From: an uncultured Eubacteriales bacterium
Lineage (GTDB): Bacteria > Bacillota > Clostridia > Oscillospirales > Acutalibacteraceae
Assembly: GCA_934486915.1 (NCBI GenBank)
Contig: CAKSRC010000006.1
Span: 1-53,332, forward strand
Direction: 5' to 3'
DNA length: 53,332 nt
Both the position numbers and the translations under genes were made by a program. Below, in pieces: positions 34,990 to 44,062 of this stretch (position 1 is its first letter; each line of letters starts with the position of its first letter). The notes beneath the pieces are model-generated. The model worked only from the letters and a program-made list of their open reading frames with translations. It was not told the origin of the DNA and made no database searches.

Positions 34990-35487
34990 ATGCAGAAAAA
35001 AATAAGTAATGCCCACTTTATTGGGACCAAGGAGCAGGAAGCAAAACTTTTGGAAATTATAAAACGGCATCAAAAAGATCCTGGCGCTGTTATGCCTGTA
35101 CTACAAAAGGCGCAGGAGATATATGGTTATCTTCCTATAGAGGTCCAAACAATTATTGCGGAAAAGTTAGATGTTCCGCTTCAAGAGATTTTTGGGGTTT
35201 CAACATTTTATTCTCAGTTTTCTTTAACTCCAAAAGGCAGATACAATATTTCGATATGTTTAGGAACTGCCTGTTATGTTAAAGGAGCGGGTGCCATACT
35301 TGAAAGGCTTAAAGAAAGACTTGGTATAGAGCCTGAGGAATGTACACAAGACGGCAAATATTCGTTAACGGCGTGTAGATGTATTGGAGCATGCGGTTTG
35401 GCGCCGGTAATTACGGTTAATGATGATGTGTATGGAAGGCTTACTGTTGATGATATAGACAGTATATTGGAGAAATATAAGGATTGA
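34990..35487 (+). CDS. NuoE-like [2Fe-2S] subunit of the [FeFe]-hydrogenase complex (HydC-type)
   Basis: A 165-residue thioredoxin-fold [2Fe-2S] protein like NuoE/HydC. The four cluster cysteines are in CLGTACYVKGA (C-x4-C) and ACRCIGACGLAP (C-x3-C). It shuttles electrons between the NuoF-like flavoprotein and HydA. An in-frame ATG at 34939 lies upstream, but ATG 34990 directly follows TTGGAGGA and fits family length; I use the latter. It is first of an operon reaching hydA at 39620. In many Clostridia this operon makes an electron-bifurcating hydrogenase that uses ferredoxin and NADH together. Confidence 0.92.
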   Translation: MQKKISNAHFIGTKEQEAKLLEIIKRHQKDPGAVMPVLQKAQEIYGYLPIEVQTIIAEKLDVPLQEIFGVSTFYSQFSLTPKGRYNISICLGTACYVKGAGAILERLKERLGIEPEECTQDGKYSLTACRCIGACGLAPVITVNDDVYGRLTVDDIDSILEKYKD

Positions 35488-35651
35488 AACATGAAAACTT
35501 ATTTCTTCATATATTAGGTTTTCTATATAAAAGGGATTATCTAAACAAATCTTTTTATTTGGATACAAGAAATCTTGGTTAGGTGCTTGAAGAGGTACCT
35601 TTAAATTTAGAAGATATATTAAAGTTTATAAATACATATTTGAAAGAGTAA
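35484..35651 (+). pseudogene. Amber-interrupted small ORF in the hydrogenase operon
   Basis: Overlapping the NuoE-like stop, a frame starting at TTG 35484 runs 32 codons (MKHENLFLHILGFLYKR...), meets TAG at 35580, then continues 22 codons (VLEEVPLNLEDILKFINTY...) to TAA at 35649. The two halves read like one protein of about 55 residues. Many clostridial hydrogenase operons carry an extra gene, often an ATPase-like protein, at this position, so this could be a decayed remnant. It might also be chance; at 55 codons I cannot identify it. Confidence 0.35.
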
Positions 35652-35679
35652 ACATCATTAACTTTGGAGGAGTGAGGAT

Positions 35680-36048
35680 ATGAAATCTTTAGAAGAACTT
35701 AAAATGATTCGAGATAGAGTAAGAGCTGAACTGATTATAAGAAAAGAAAAACCTGATTCAACAAAAATACTGGTAAATATGGCAGCATGCGGGATAGCTG
35801 CAGGGGCAAAATTGGTTTTAAATGCTTTTGTTGAGGAAATAAGCAAAAGAGGTTTAAAAGATGTAATGGTGACGCAAGCAGACTGCATAGGAAAATGCCA
35901 ATACGAGCCTACAGTTGAAGTTATAATTCCCGGTCAAGAAAAGGTTATATATGTAGAAATGACACCCGAAAGGGCTGTTAGAGTTGTAAAAGAACATATT
36001 GTTAACAATAATGTTATAGATGAATTTACAATTGACGCTAAAATATAA
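35680..36048 (+). CDS. Thioredoxin-like [2Fe-2S] ferredoxin domain protein
   Basis: A 122-residue small protein common in clostridial hydrogenase operons between the NuoE- and NuoF-like genes. The N-terminal helix (SLEELKMIRDRVR) leads into ILVNMAACGIAAGAKLV, and DCIGKCQYEP supplies further cluster cysteines. It likely acts as an extra [2Fe-2S] electron carrier of the complex. Start ATG follows TTGGAGGA. It lies 15 bases before the NuoF-like gene. Confidence 0.88.
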   Translation: MKSLEELKMIRDRVRAELIIRKEKPDSTKILVNMAACGIAAGAKLVLNAFVEEISKRGLKDVMVTQADCIGKCQYEPTVEVIIPGQEKVIYVEMTPERAVRVVKEHIVNNNVIDEFTIDAKI

Positions 36049-36063
36049 TAGGGAGGCATAAAA

Positions 36064-37851
36064 ATGTATCGTTCTCATGTGCTTGTTTGTGGAGGTACGG
36101 GGTGTACATCATCCAACAGTCAAAAAATCATAGAAACTCTAAATAAAGAAATCAAGAAAAATGGTCTGGAAGATGAAGTAAATGTTGTACGTACGGGTTG
36201 TTTTGGGCTTTGTGCTTTAGGGCCTATTATGATAGTGTACCCTGAGGGAAGCTTCTATAGCATGGTAAAAGTGGAGAATATCCCTGAAATTGTCGAAGAA
36301 CATCTTTTAAGGGGTAGGGTTGTTACCAGGTTTTTATATCAGGAGACAGTTACTGATGATGGCATAAAATCTCTTAATGAAACACCTTTTTATTCTAAAC
36401 AAAAGCGAATTGCTCTTAATAACTGCGGACTTATAGATCCTGAAAATATAGATGAATACATAGCTATGGATGGATATAAGGCTCTTGGCAAAGTACTAAC
36501 TGAAATGACCCCTGAGGATGTAATAAAGATAATTACCGAATCAGGTCTTAGAGGCAGAGGAGGCGGAGGCTTTCCCACGGGTATCAAATGGTCATTAGCA
36601 TCTAAAAGTCAGGCTGATCAAAAATATGTATGCTGTAATGCCGATGAGGGGGACCCGGGTGCATTCATGGATCGTTCGGTTCTTGAGGGTGATCCACATG
36701 CAATTCTTGAAGCTATGGCTATTGCAGGTTACGCAATAGGTGCATCTAAAGGGTACATATATATTCGTGCGGAATATCCAATCGCCGTTAAACGTTTAGA
36801 AATAGCTATTAACCAAGCAAGGAAATATGAACTTTTAGGAAAGAATATTTTTAATTCGGGCTTTGACTTTGACATTGAAATAAGGCTTGGAGCGGGAGCT
36901 TTTGTATGCGGGGAAGAAACAGCTCTTATTACTTCAATAGAGGGAAGTCGTGGTGAACCTCTTCCACGTCCACCTTATCCTGCCGTTAAGGGACTTTTTG
37001 GTAAGCCGACAATACTAAATAATGTCGAAACTTACGCCAATATATGCCAGATTATTTTAAATGGAGCGGATTGGTTTAAGTCTATTGGCACTGAAAAGTC
37101 TAAAGGCACAAAAGTATTTGCATTAGGCGGAAAGATAAATCATACAGGTTTGGTGGAGGTGCCAATGGGTACAACATTGAGAGAGATAGTCGAAAAAATA
37201 GGCGGAGGAGTGCCTAACGGCAAGAAATTTAAGGCAGCTCAAACGGGTGGCCCTTCGGGAGGGTGTATACCCGCAAAGCACTTCGATGTACCTATAGATT
37301 ACGATAACTTAATAGCTATTGGCTCTATGATGGGTTCGGGCGGGCTTATTGCCATGGATGAAGATACTTGTATGGTTGATATAGCTAAGTTTTTCTTGGA
37401 ATTTACTGTCGATGAATCTTGCGGTAAGTGTAATCCCTGCAGGATTGGGACAAAAAGGCTTTTAGAAATTCTTGAAAAGATTACAAGCGGCAAGGGAACT
37501 ATGGAAGACATCGATAATCTTGAGAGTATCTGCCACTACATAAAAGAAAATGCCCTTTGTGGATTGGGTCAAACGGCACCTAACCCCGTTTTATCGACAC
37601 TCAATTTCTTTAGAGATGAATATATAAGTCATGTAAAAGATCACAAATGTCCTGCAGGTGTTTGTAAGGCGCTTCTAAGTTATATTATTGCAAAAGATAA
37701 GTGCAGGGGTTGTACTGCTTGCGCAAGAGTTTGTCCAGTAGGAGCAATTTCGGGATCAATTAAAAACCCTCATGTTATAGATAAAAATAAGTGCATTAAA
37801 TGCGGAGCTTGCATGAAAACCTGCAGATTTAATGCAATAGAAAAAAGATAA
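36064..37851 (+). CDS. NuoF-like NADH-binding flavoprotein subunit (HydB-type)
   Basis: A 595-residue subunit. Residues 1-115 are a thioredoxin-like [2Fe-2S] domain (CGGTGCTSSNS, GCFGLCALGP). Residues 130-510 are NuoF, with GLRGRGGGGFPTGIKW for FMN/NADH binding, CNADEGDPGAFMDR, and ESCGKCNPCRIGT with a fourth Cys downstream for the [4Fe-4S] cluster. Residues 540-595 hold two ferredoxin motifs, CRGCTACARVCP and CIKCGACMKTC. It exchanges electrons with NAD(H) via FMN, the likely bifurcation site. Start ATG follows AGGGAGG. Confidence 0.95.
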   Translation: MYRSHVLVCGGTGCTSSNSQKIIETLNKEIKKNGLEDEVNVVRTGCFGLCALGPIMIVYPEGSFYSMVKVENIPEIVEEHLLRGRVVTRFLYQETVTDDGIKSLNETPFYSKQKRIALNNCGLIDPENIDEYIAMDGYKALGKVLTEMTPEDVIKIITESGLRGRGGGGFPTGIKWSLASKSQADQKYVCCNADEGDPGAFMDRSVLEGDPHAILEAMAIAGYAIGASKGYIYIRAEYPIAVKRLEIAINQARKYELLGKNIFNSGFDFDIEIRLGAGAFVCGEETALITSIEGSRGEPLPRPPYPAVKGLFGKPTILNNVETYANICQIILNGADWFKSIGTEKSKGTKVFALGGKINHTGLVEVPMGTTLREIVEKIGGGVPNGKKFKAAQTGGPSGGCIPAKHFDVPIDYDNLIAIGSMMGSGGLIAMDEDTCMVDIAKFFLEFTVDESCGKCNPCRIGTKRLLEILEKITSGKGTMEDIDNLESICHYIKENALCGLGQTAPNPVLSTLNFFRDEYISHVKDHKCPAGVCKALLSYIIAKDKCRGCTACARVCPVGAISGSIKNPHVIDKNKCIKCGACMKTCRFNAIEKR

Positions 37852-37868
37852 GGAGGCAGTCAAACTAT

Positions 37869-39620
37869 ATGAAAATGGTAAATCTTAAAATTAACGGTAT
37901 TGATGTTTGTGCGCCTGAAGGTTCAACTATACTTGAGGCGGCAAGACTTGCCGGAATTTCAATTCCGACCCTTTGCTATCTAAAAGAAATAAACGAAATA
38001 GGTGCGTGTCGTATATGCGTGGTTGAGGTTAAAGGTGCAAGGAGTTTAATGGCCTCTTGTGTCTATCCTATAAGTGAGGGTATGGAGGTGTTTACAAATA
38101 CAAAAAGAATACATCAGTCAAGAAAGACTACGCTTGAGCTTATATTATCTGCTCATAATAAAAACTGTCTTTCATGTCCTCGAAATGGGTCTTGTGAGCT
38201 TCAAACATTGTGCAGTGAGTTTGGGGTTGATGAACTTAATAAATATGAGGGCGAGATGCCTCAAAGGATAGTGGATTCAAGTGCGCCGCATTTAGTACGT
38301 GATAATACAAAGTGTGTTTTGTGCAGACGTTGTGAAGCAGTTTGCAGGGAACAAAAAGTGGGGGTTATAGGTGTCAATGCAAGGGGATTTGATACACATA
38401 TGGGCTGTGCTTTTGAAAAGGATCTTTGGGATGTCTCGTGTATTGCTTGCGGTCAATGTGCTACTGTGTGCCCTACGGGCGCTATAGTTGAAAAGGATCA
38501 ATGTGATGATGTTATCAAAGTCTTACATGACCCTGAAAAATATGTTGTAGTAAACACGGCTCCTGCAATAAGAGCGACTTTAGGCGAGTGCTTTGGCTTA
38601 CCTATCGGGACTAATGTAAAAGGAAAAATGGTTGCAGCTCTTAGAAGAATAGGTTTTAATAAAGTTTTTGATACGAATTTTGGTGCGGATTTAACTATAG
38701 TGGAAGAAGCAAATGAATTTTTAGACAGAGTGAAAAATGGCGGAACTCTCCCTATGATAACATCATGTTCACCGGGGTGGGTTAAGTTTTGCGAGCATTA
38801 TTACCCCGATTTACTTGGTAATCTATCAAGTTGTAAGTCACCTCAACAAATGACAGGTGCTATAATTAAGACGTGGTTCGCCCAAAAAGAGGGTATCGAT
38901 CCTAAGAATATAGTTGTTGTAAGCGTTATGCCTTGTACTGCGAAGAAATTTGAGACTACAAGGGATGACCAGGCTGCATCAGGGTTTGCAGATACTGATA
39001 TATCGATAACAACAAGGGAGCTTGCAAAACTCATTAGAAGGTCAAGTGTTGATTTTAATTTGTTGCCGGATGAGGAGTTTGACACTATCTTAGGTGAGTC
39101 AAGCGGGGCAGCGGCGATATTTGGTGCAACAGGCGGGGTTATGGAAGCAGCCCTAAGGACTGCAGCGGATATACTTGAAGAAAAGTCATTGGATAATTTG
39201 GATTATACTGAAATAAGGGGTATGAAAGATACAAAAGAAGCTACTTATCATATTGCAGGAATGGATATAAAAGTGGCAGTTGTAAGCGGACTTAAAAATG
39301 CTTCTATATTGCTCGACAAGGTTAGAAATGGAGAAGCAGACTATCATTTTATTGAGGTAATGTGCTGCCCTGGCGGATGTGTAAACGGTGGAGGTCAGCC
39401 TATACAGTCTGCCGCAGTTAGAAATTTTACAGACTTTAGAGAAAAAAGAGCCAAAGCTCTTTATGAAGAGGATAAAAATCTACCTATTAGAAAATCGCAT
39501 GAAAATAAGGCTATCAAAAAATTGTATGATGAATTTTTAGGAAAACCGGGCAGTCATAAGGCTCATGAAATTCTTCATACGACATATGTTAAACGTGAAA
39601 AATATTATAAAGAAAAATAA
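37869..39620 (+). CDS. hydA: [FeFe]-hydrogenase catalytic subunit
   Basis: A 583-residue catalytic subunit that reduces protons to H2. Order of domains: N-terminal plant-type [2Fe-2S] (CRICVVE region), His/Cys [4Fe-4S] segment (HNKNCLSCPRNGSC), two [4Fe-4S] motifs (CVLCRRCEAVC, CIACGQCATVCP), then the H-cluster domain with L1 TSCSPGW (C300), L2 MPCTAKKFE (C356) and L3 EVMCCPGGCVNGGG (C500, C504), and a C-terminal small-subunit-like tail. All H-cluster cysteines are intact. No maturases (HydE, F, G) lie in this window. It ends the operon before the terminator at 39635. Confidence 0.98.
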   Translation: MKMVNLKINGIDVCAPEGSTILEAARLAGISIPTLCYLKEINEIGACRICVVEVKGARSLMASCVYPISEGMEVFTNTKRIHQSRKTTLELILSAHNKNCLSCPRNGSCELQTLCSEFGVDELNKYEGEMPQRIVDSSAPHLVRDNTKCVLCRRCEAVCREQKVGVIGVNARGFDTHMGCAFEKDLWDVSCIACGQCATVCPTGAIVEKDQCDDVIKVLHDPEKYVVVNTAPAIRATLGECFGLPIGTNVKGKMVAALRRIGFNKVFDTNFGADLTIVEEANEFLDRVKNGGTLPMITSCSPGWVKFCEHYYPDLLGNLSSCKSPQQMTGAIIKTWFAQKEGIDPKNIVVVSVMPCTAKKFETTRDDQAASGFADTDISITTRELAKLIRRSSVDFNLLPDEEFDTILGESSGAAAIFGATGGVMEAALRTAADILEEKSLDNLDYTEIRGMKDTKEATYHIAGMDIKVAVVSGLKNASILLDKVRNGEADYHFIEVMCCPGGCVNGGGQPIQSAAVRNFTDFREKRAKALYEEDKNLPIRKSHENKAIKKLYDEFLGKPGSHKAHEILHTTYVKREKYYKEK

Positions 39621-39634
39621 AATATCTACATAGA

Positions 39635-39670
39635 AAAAGGGTCGTGCATTTGCGGCCCTTTTAATTATTT
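39635..39670 (+). terminator. Intrinsic terminator of the hydrogenase operon
   Basis: AAAAGGGTCG pairs with CGGCCCTTTT (one G-U) around an 8-base loop, followed by a T-rich stretch. It starts 15 bases after hydA. The rest of the gap to murD is AT-rich with a TATAAT at 39745-39750 but no well-spaced -35. Confidence 0.8.
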
Positions 39671-39820
39671 TAAAATGTAATTGGGTTTACCACTTTTTGT
39701 ATGATGAATTTTTATAGTTGTTCTTGAATTTTTTTAATAAAAAGTATAATATAAAATATGTGTGTTTTGTTGGCATAAATTTCTATGTATTATAAAATAC
39801 TATTGTTTGGAGGAATATAA

Positions 39821-41215
39821 ATGGACTATAAAATTGAAAAATTTTTTCATTATATAAAAAATAAAAAAATTGCTCTTTGCGGTATAGGCGGAAGCCATAT
39901 TCCACTTGTAGACTTGTTTTTAAAGTATGGAGCACATGTATATATTTGTGATTCAAGGAGTAAAGATCAACTTTTAGATATAGTTTCTGACCTTGAAAAT
40001 AAAGGTGCTGTGTTAAAACTTGGAGATAATTATTTAGATGACCTTTTTGATATGGATATAGTGTTTAGAACTCCCGGGATGAAGTATTATCTCGATGAGC
40101 TTGTTAAATTAAGGAAAAAGGGAGTAGTTGTCACTTCTGAGATGGAGGTTTTCTTTGACCTATGCCCATGCAAGATTTTCGCAGTGACGGGGAGCGACGG
40201 AAAGACTACAACGACTACCATAATATCTGAAATATTAAAAAAGTCGGGGAAAAAAGTTCATCTTGGGGGTAATATAGGCAGACCGTTACTACCACAAATA
40301 GAAAATATAAGCGTAAATGATGTAGCGGTTGTAGAATTATCAAGTTTTCAACTCATTTCAATGAGAAGAAGCCCGGATGTGGCAGTCGTAACTAATTTAG
40401 CACCAAATCATTTGGATATGCATAAGGATATGTCTGAGTATATAGATTCAAAAAAGAATATTATACTTCATCAAAATGCCTTTTCAAAGGCAGTATTGAA
40501 TTTTGATAATGAAATAACAAAGGATTTTGCAGATTTAACAAGAGGTAAGACCTTGTTTTTTAGCAGACGTAATCAAATTGCTAATGGGGCATGGGTTAAC
40601 GAGGAAAAAGATATAATTTTTTCTGAAAACGGAAAAGATACAAAGGTAATGAATGTATCTAATATAAAACTCCCTGGTAATCATAATTTAGAAAATTATC
40701 TTGCTGCGATTTGTGCTGTATGGGGAAATGCAGATATCGAAAGCATAAGAAAAGTTGCAAGCGAGTTTTCGGGGGTTGAGCATAGATTTGAATTTGTAAG
40801 AGAGCTTAATAATGTTAGATATTATAATGATTCGATAGCTTCAAGCCCTACAAGAACGATTTCAGGGGCACTTTCTCTTTTTGACAAAAAGATGATTTTA
40901 ATAGCCGGCGGATATGATAAAAAGATTCCGTTTGATGAGTTGGGGCCTGTTATTGTAGATAAGGTAAAGATACTTATATTAATGGGGAACACAGCAGATA
41001 AAATAGAAGAAGCTGTTAAAAACGCTTCCTCTTATGTGGAAGGAAGTCCGCTTATAATAAGAGCATGCAATATGGAACAAGCAGTGAATGAAGCATATAA
41101 GCACGCTGTCCAAGGTGATATTGTCGCAATGTCACCAGCCTGCGCAAGTTTTGATCTTTATAAAAATTTTGAGGAGAGGGGCAGACATTTTAAAGAGTTG
41201 GTTAAAAGCCTTTAA
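39821..41215 (+). CDS. murD: UDP-N-acetylmuramoylalanine-D-glutamate ligase
   Basis: A 464-residue Mur ligase that adds D-Glu to UDP-MurNAc-L-Ala in the cytoplasm. The ATP-binding loop is VTGSDGKTTTTT (Asp variant of GTNGKTT). ELSSFQL, NHLDMH and EHRFEFV are MurD/Mur-family motifs, and YYNDSIASSPT is the MurD-specific active-site stretch. It lies outside any division/cell-wall cluster. Start ATG follows TGGAGGA. An M42 peptidase gene starts 15 bases after its stop. Confidence 0.95.
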   Translation: MDYKIEKFFHYIKNKKIALCGIGGSHIPLVDLFLKYGAHVYICDSRSKDQLLDIVSDLENKGAVLKLGDNYLDDLFDMDIVFRTPGMKYYLDELVKLRKKGVVVTSEMEVFFDLCPCKIFAVTGSDGKTTTTTIISEILKKSGKKVHLGGNIGRPLLPQIENISVNDVAVVELSSFQLISMRRSPDVAVVTNLAPNHLDMHKDMSEYIDSKKNIILHQNAFSKAVLNFDNEITKDFADLTRGKTLFFSRRNQIANGAWVNEEKDIIFSENGKDTKVMNVSNIKLPGNHNLENYLAAICAVWGNADIESIRKVASEFSGVEHRFEFVRELNNVRYYNDSIASSPTRTISGALSLFDKKMILIAGGYDKKIPFDELGPVIVDKVKILILMGNTADKIEEAVKNASSYVEGSPLIIRACNMEQAVNEAYKHAVQGDIVAMSPACASFDLYKNFEERGRHFKELVKSL

Positions 41216-41230
41216 AATAAGTAATATATT

Positions 41231-42259
41231 ATGAAAGATTTAGTTTTTGGACTTTGTATGTCAGAAGGTATATCAGGGGATGAAAATAAAGCTGCAGAAT
41301 TTGCTTTAGAAAGATTGAAAAAATACTCTAAAGCAAAAAAGCTTCCTAATGGCAGTGTAGTTGCGTGTTTAGGAAACGAAAATGCAAATAAGAGAATCCT
41401 TCTCGATGCGCATATTGACCAAGTGGGATTTGTTGTTACTGATATAGACGATAAGGGATTTATAAGATTTGCATCATGCGGCGGTAACGATAGGCGCATA
41501 ATGCCTGGAGGCGTTGTTAGAGTATTTGGTAAAGAAGAAGTTATTGGAGTAATTTCTTGTTTACCTCCTCATCTAATAAAAAATTCTGATGAAAAACTTC
41601 CCGAAATTGATGAGATGACCATAGATTTGGGTATGGATAAGGAAGAAGTAGAAAAATTGGTTTCTTTAGGGGATTCTATAATATACAATAGTGAGTCATG
41701 TGGCCTTATTGGACATAGAATAGCTTCAAAGGCACTTGATAATAGGTCATCAGTTGCAGCATTGATAAGATGTGCCGAAATTATATCTAAAGATAATGAT
41801 ATTTTAAATAACTGCTTTGTTAAGGTACTATTGAGTTCACAAGAGGAAACATCATCTTTAGGGGCAATAACCTCTTCATTTGATGATAATTATTCCGAAA
41901 GTATCGTTGTCGATGTAACATTCGCAACACAGCCGGGTGTTACTTCTCAAGAAGCGGGAGAACTTTCAAAAGGGCCTATGATAGGAGTAAGTCCTATTCT
42001 TTCAAAAGAGATAACAAACAAACTTTTTGAATTGGCAAAAACTAATGATATTCCGTATCAAACTGAAGTTATGGGTGGAAAAACCGGGACAAATGCCGAT
42101 AAAATTTCTATTGTAAAGTCAGGAATTAAGACAGGACTTGTTTCCATACCTCAAAGGAATATGCATACAGCCGTTGAGGTAATGGATATTGACGATATAG
42201 AAAATACGGCTAAATTATTAGCATTATATATTAAACAAAGGGGGGTAGAAAATGATTGA
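41231..42259 (+). CDS. M42 family metallo-aminopeptidase, paralogue 1
   Basis: A 342-residue co-catalytic metallopeptidase of the glutamyl aminopeptidase/endoglucanase-M42 family, forming large cytoplasmic complexes that trim peptides. Metal and catalytic motifs in order: LDAHIDQVGF (His and Asp), ALDNRSSVAA (bridging Asp), SSQEETSSLGA (Glu-Glu), VVDVTFA (Asp) and NMHTAVEV (His). All are present. No strong ribosome site precedes the ATG, so translation is probably coupled to murD 15 bases upstream. It overlaps the next paralogue by 8 bases. Confidence 0.92.
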   Translation: MKDLVFGLCMSEGISGDENKAAEFALERLKKYSKAKKLPNGSVVACLGNENANKRILLDAHIDQVGFVVTDIDDKGFIRFASCGGNDRRIMPGGVVRVFGKEEVIGVISCLPPHLIKNSDEKLPEIDEMTIDLGMDKEEVEKLVSLGDSIIYNSESCGLIGHRIASKALDNRSSVAALIRCAEIISKDNDILNNCFVKVLLSSQEETSSLGAITSSFDDNYSESIVVDVTFATQPGVTSQEAGELSKGPMIGVSPILSKEITNKLFELAKTNDIPYQTEVMGGKTGTNADKISIVKSGIKTGLVSIPQRNMHTAVEVMDIDDIENTAKLLALYIKQRGVEND

Positions 42260-43271
42260 TTATAGTTTACTAAACAGGCTTTGCGGCGAAAATGGTGTTT
42301 CGGGTGATGAAGAGAATATAAGAAATATAATATTAAATGAAATTAAAGAGTATATAGATGAATATAAAGTAGATTCAATGGGTAATTTGATCGTCTTTAA
42401 AAGGGGTGCCGATAGAGCTGCCAAGAAATTACTTTTGTCCGCTCATATGGATGAAGTTGGATTTATTATAAAACATATTACTGATGATGGATTTTTAAAA
42501 TTCTCAGCCGTAGGCGGCATAGAAAAAAGTGTTTTATGCGGCAGAAATGTTGTAATAGGTAAAAATAAAATTAATGGTGTGGTAGCGTCTAAACCTATTC
42601 ATTTATTAAAACCTAAAGAAAGAGAAAAGGCATTAGATATAGATGATTTATATATAGACATTGGTGCCAATTGTAAAGAGGAAGCTCAAAATTATGTTAG
42701 TCTAGGTGATTTTGCCTGCTTTAAATCTACATTTGATATATCAAGTAAATCAGTGAAATCAAAAGCTATAGATGATAGAATAGGTTGCGCTGTATTAATA
42801 GACATGATAAAATCAAATCTTCCTTATGATATGTATTTTTCTTTTGTTGTGCAGGAAGAAGTAGGGCTTAGAGGGTCTACAACTACAGCATATTATGTAA
42901 ATCCTGATGCAGCAATAGTTGTTGAAGCAACGACAGCTGCTGATATTCCTCAAAGCAAGGATGAGGTTTGTTCGTTAGGGAAAGGCGCAGTTGTTTCCTT
43001 TATGGATAGAGGGGCAATATATGATAAGGAGTATTTTAACTTAGTGTTGGATATTTCTAAGTCTATTAATACTAAGGTTCAAGTAAAAAAGGCTGTTGCA
43101 GGAGGAAATGACTCCGCTGCCATACAAAAAAGCAGAAACGGCGTGAGAACGATTGCATTATCACTTCCCTGCAGGTATATACATTCGGAAATGGCGATAG
43201 CTTTTAAAGAAGATATAGAATCATTATCAAGGATAGTTTTAGAAACTGCCATAAGAATAGCTCAAGGATAA
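42252..43271 (+). CDS. M42 family metallo-aminopeptidase, paralogue 2
   Basis: A 339-residue paralogue of the preceding gene with the same motif order: LSAHMDEVGF, AIDDRIGCAV, VQEEVGLRGS, VVEATTAAD and YIHSEMAI. At the fourth site it has Glu where paralogue 1 has Asp, a known distinction within M42 that may alter metal affinity or substrate range. Start ATG overlaps the upstream gene, with GGGGGTA before it. Tandem M42 genes are common in Clostridia and may form mixed complexes. Confidence 0.92.
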   Translation: MIDYSLLNRLCGENGVSGDEENIRNIILNEIKEYIDEYKVDSMGNLIVFKRGADRAAKKLLLSAHMDEVGFIIKHITDDGFLKFSAVGGIEKSVLCGRNVVIGKNKINGVVASKPIHLLKPKEREKALDIDDLYIDIGANCKEEAQNYVSLGDFACFKSTFDISSKSVKSKAIDDRIGCAVLIDMIKSNLPYDMYFSFVVQEEVGLRGSTTTAYYVNPDAAIVVEATTAADIPQSKDEVCSLGKGAVVSFMDRGAIYDKEYFNLVLDISKSINTKVQVKKAVAGGNDSAAIQKSRNGVRTIALSLPCRYIHSEMAIAFKEDIESLSRIVLETAIRIAQG

Positions 43272-43275
43272 CACT

Positions 43276-44043
43276 ATGATTTGTTATGTAGATAAGTCGC
43301 TTAATTCTGTTTTCATGGATTTATCGATTAATGACCCATTTTTATGTAAGATTAAATCACTTTATAATGCCTATTCTTATGACAAAAATGGTGTGGATTT
43401 TTATATTCAATTTAATATTAAAAAAGATATAACAGCCGTTATTTCAAGAATTGACCAAACGGCTGTTTGTTATATAGAAGCATATGCAGATTTTGAGGAA
43501 TTAAGTGATTTCTTGAGAGTTATTGGAGTTAAGACAGTTACTTTAAATCAAAGGTATATAAATAAAATTTCACATAGGGGCTCATTAGAAGGATATATAA
43601 TGAGACTGGAAAAATTAATTAGTCCAAGTGACATAGACAAGGAATTTTTAATAAAGGTTCCATTAGTAAATGAACTATTAGACTTTTTGGTGTATAATTT
43701 TGATTATAGACTAACTTGTGATCAATATGATAATATGTATGTTGATCTATCGCATAGATTTAGGCACAATTCTATAAAAGCGATTGCAGCATTTCACAAT
43801 GGTCACATAATAAGCTCTGCTATGATTATGGCTTTTACAAAAGAGACGGCTGTATTAGGGTCTGTTGCTACTGATTTGAAATATAGAAGAAGTGGTATAG
43901 CCTCGTTTCTAATATGTGAAATTTTAAAGGACTATATAGGCAAAAAAGATGTGTATCTTTTTAGAGAGCAAAATAGAAATGAAAAATTTTACCGTAATCT
44001 TGGGTTTTATAATCAAGAAAAGTGGGCGGAAATAGAAATATAA
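43276..44043 (+). CDS. GNAT family N-acetyltransferase
   Basis: A 255-residue protein whose C-terminal half (about 165-255) is a GNAT fold: GSVATDLKYRRSGIASFLI contains the acetyl-CoA loop (RxxGxA) and YRNLGFYNQEKWAEIEI the terminal strand motif. The N-terminal 160 residues are not recognisable and may carry substrate specificity. It follows M42 paralogue 2 by 4 bases and lies 19 bases before the methionine gamma-lyase family gene, so it is in the murD operon. Substrate unknown. Confidence 0.8.
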   Translation: MICYVDKSLNSVFMDLSINDPFLCKIKSLYNAYSYDKNGVDFYIQFNIKKDITAVISRIDQTAVCYIEAYADFEELSDFLRVIGVKTVTLNQRYINKISHRGSLEGYIMRLEKLISPSDIDKEFLIKVPLVNELLDFLVYNFDYRLTCDQYDNMYVDLSHRFRHNSIKAIAAFHNGHIISSAMIMAFTKETAVLGSVATDLKYRRSGIASFLICEILKDYIGKKDVYLFREQNRNEKFYRNLGFYNQEKWAEIEI

Positions 44044-44062
44044 TTTAGAAAAGGAATAGAAA

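Noticed and set aside
35580..35582. Pyrrolysine or stop readthrough at the amber codon in the hydrogenase operon
   Set aside because: TAG ends several ordinary genes in the window (for example ptsH and the WYL gene), so recoding is not supported.
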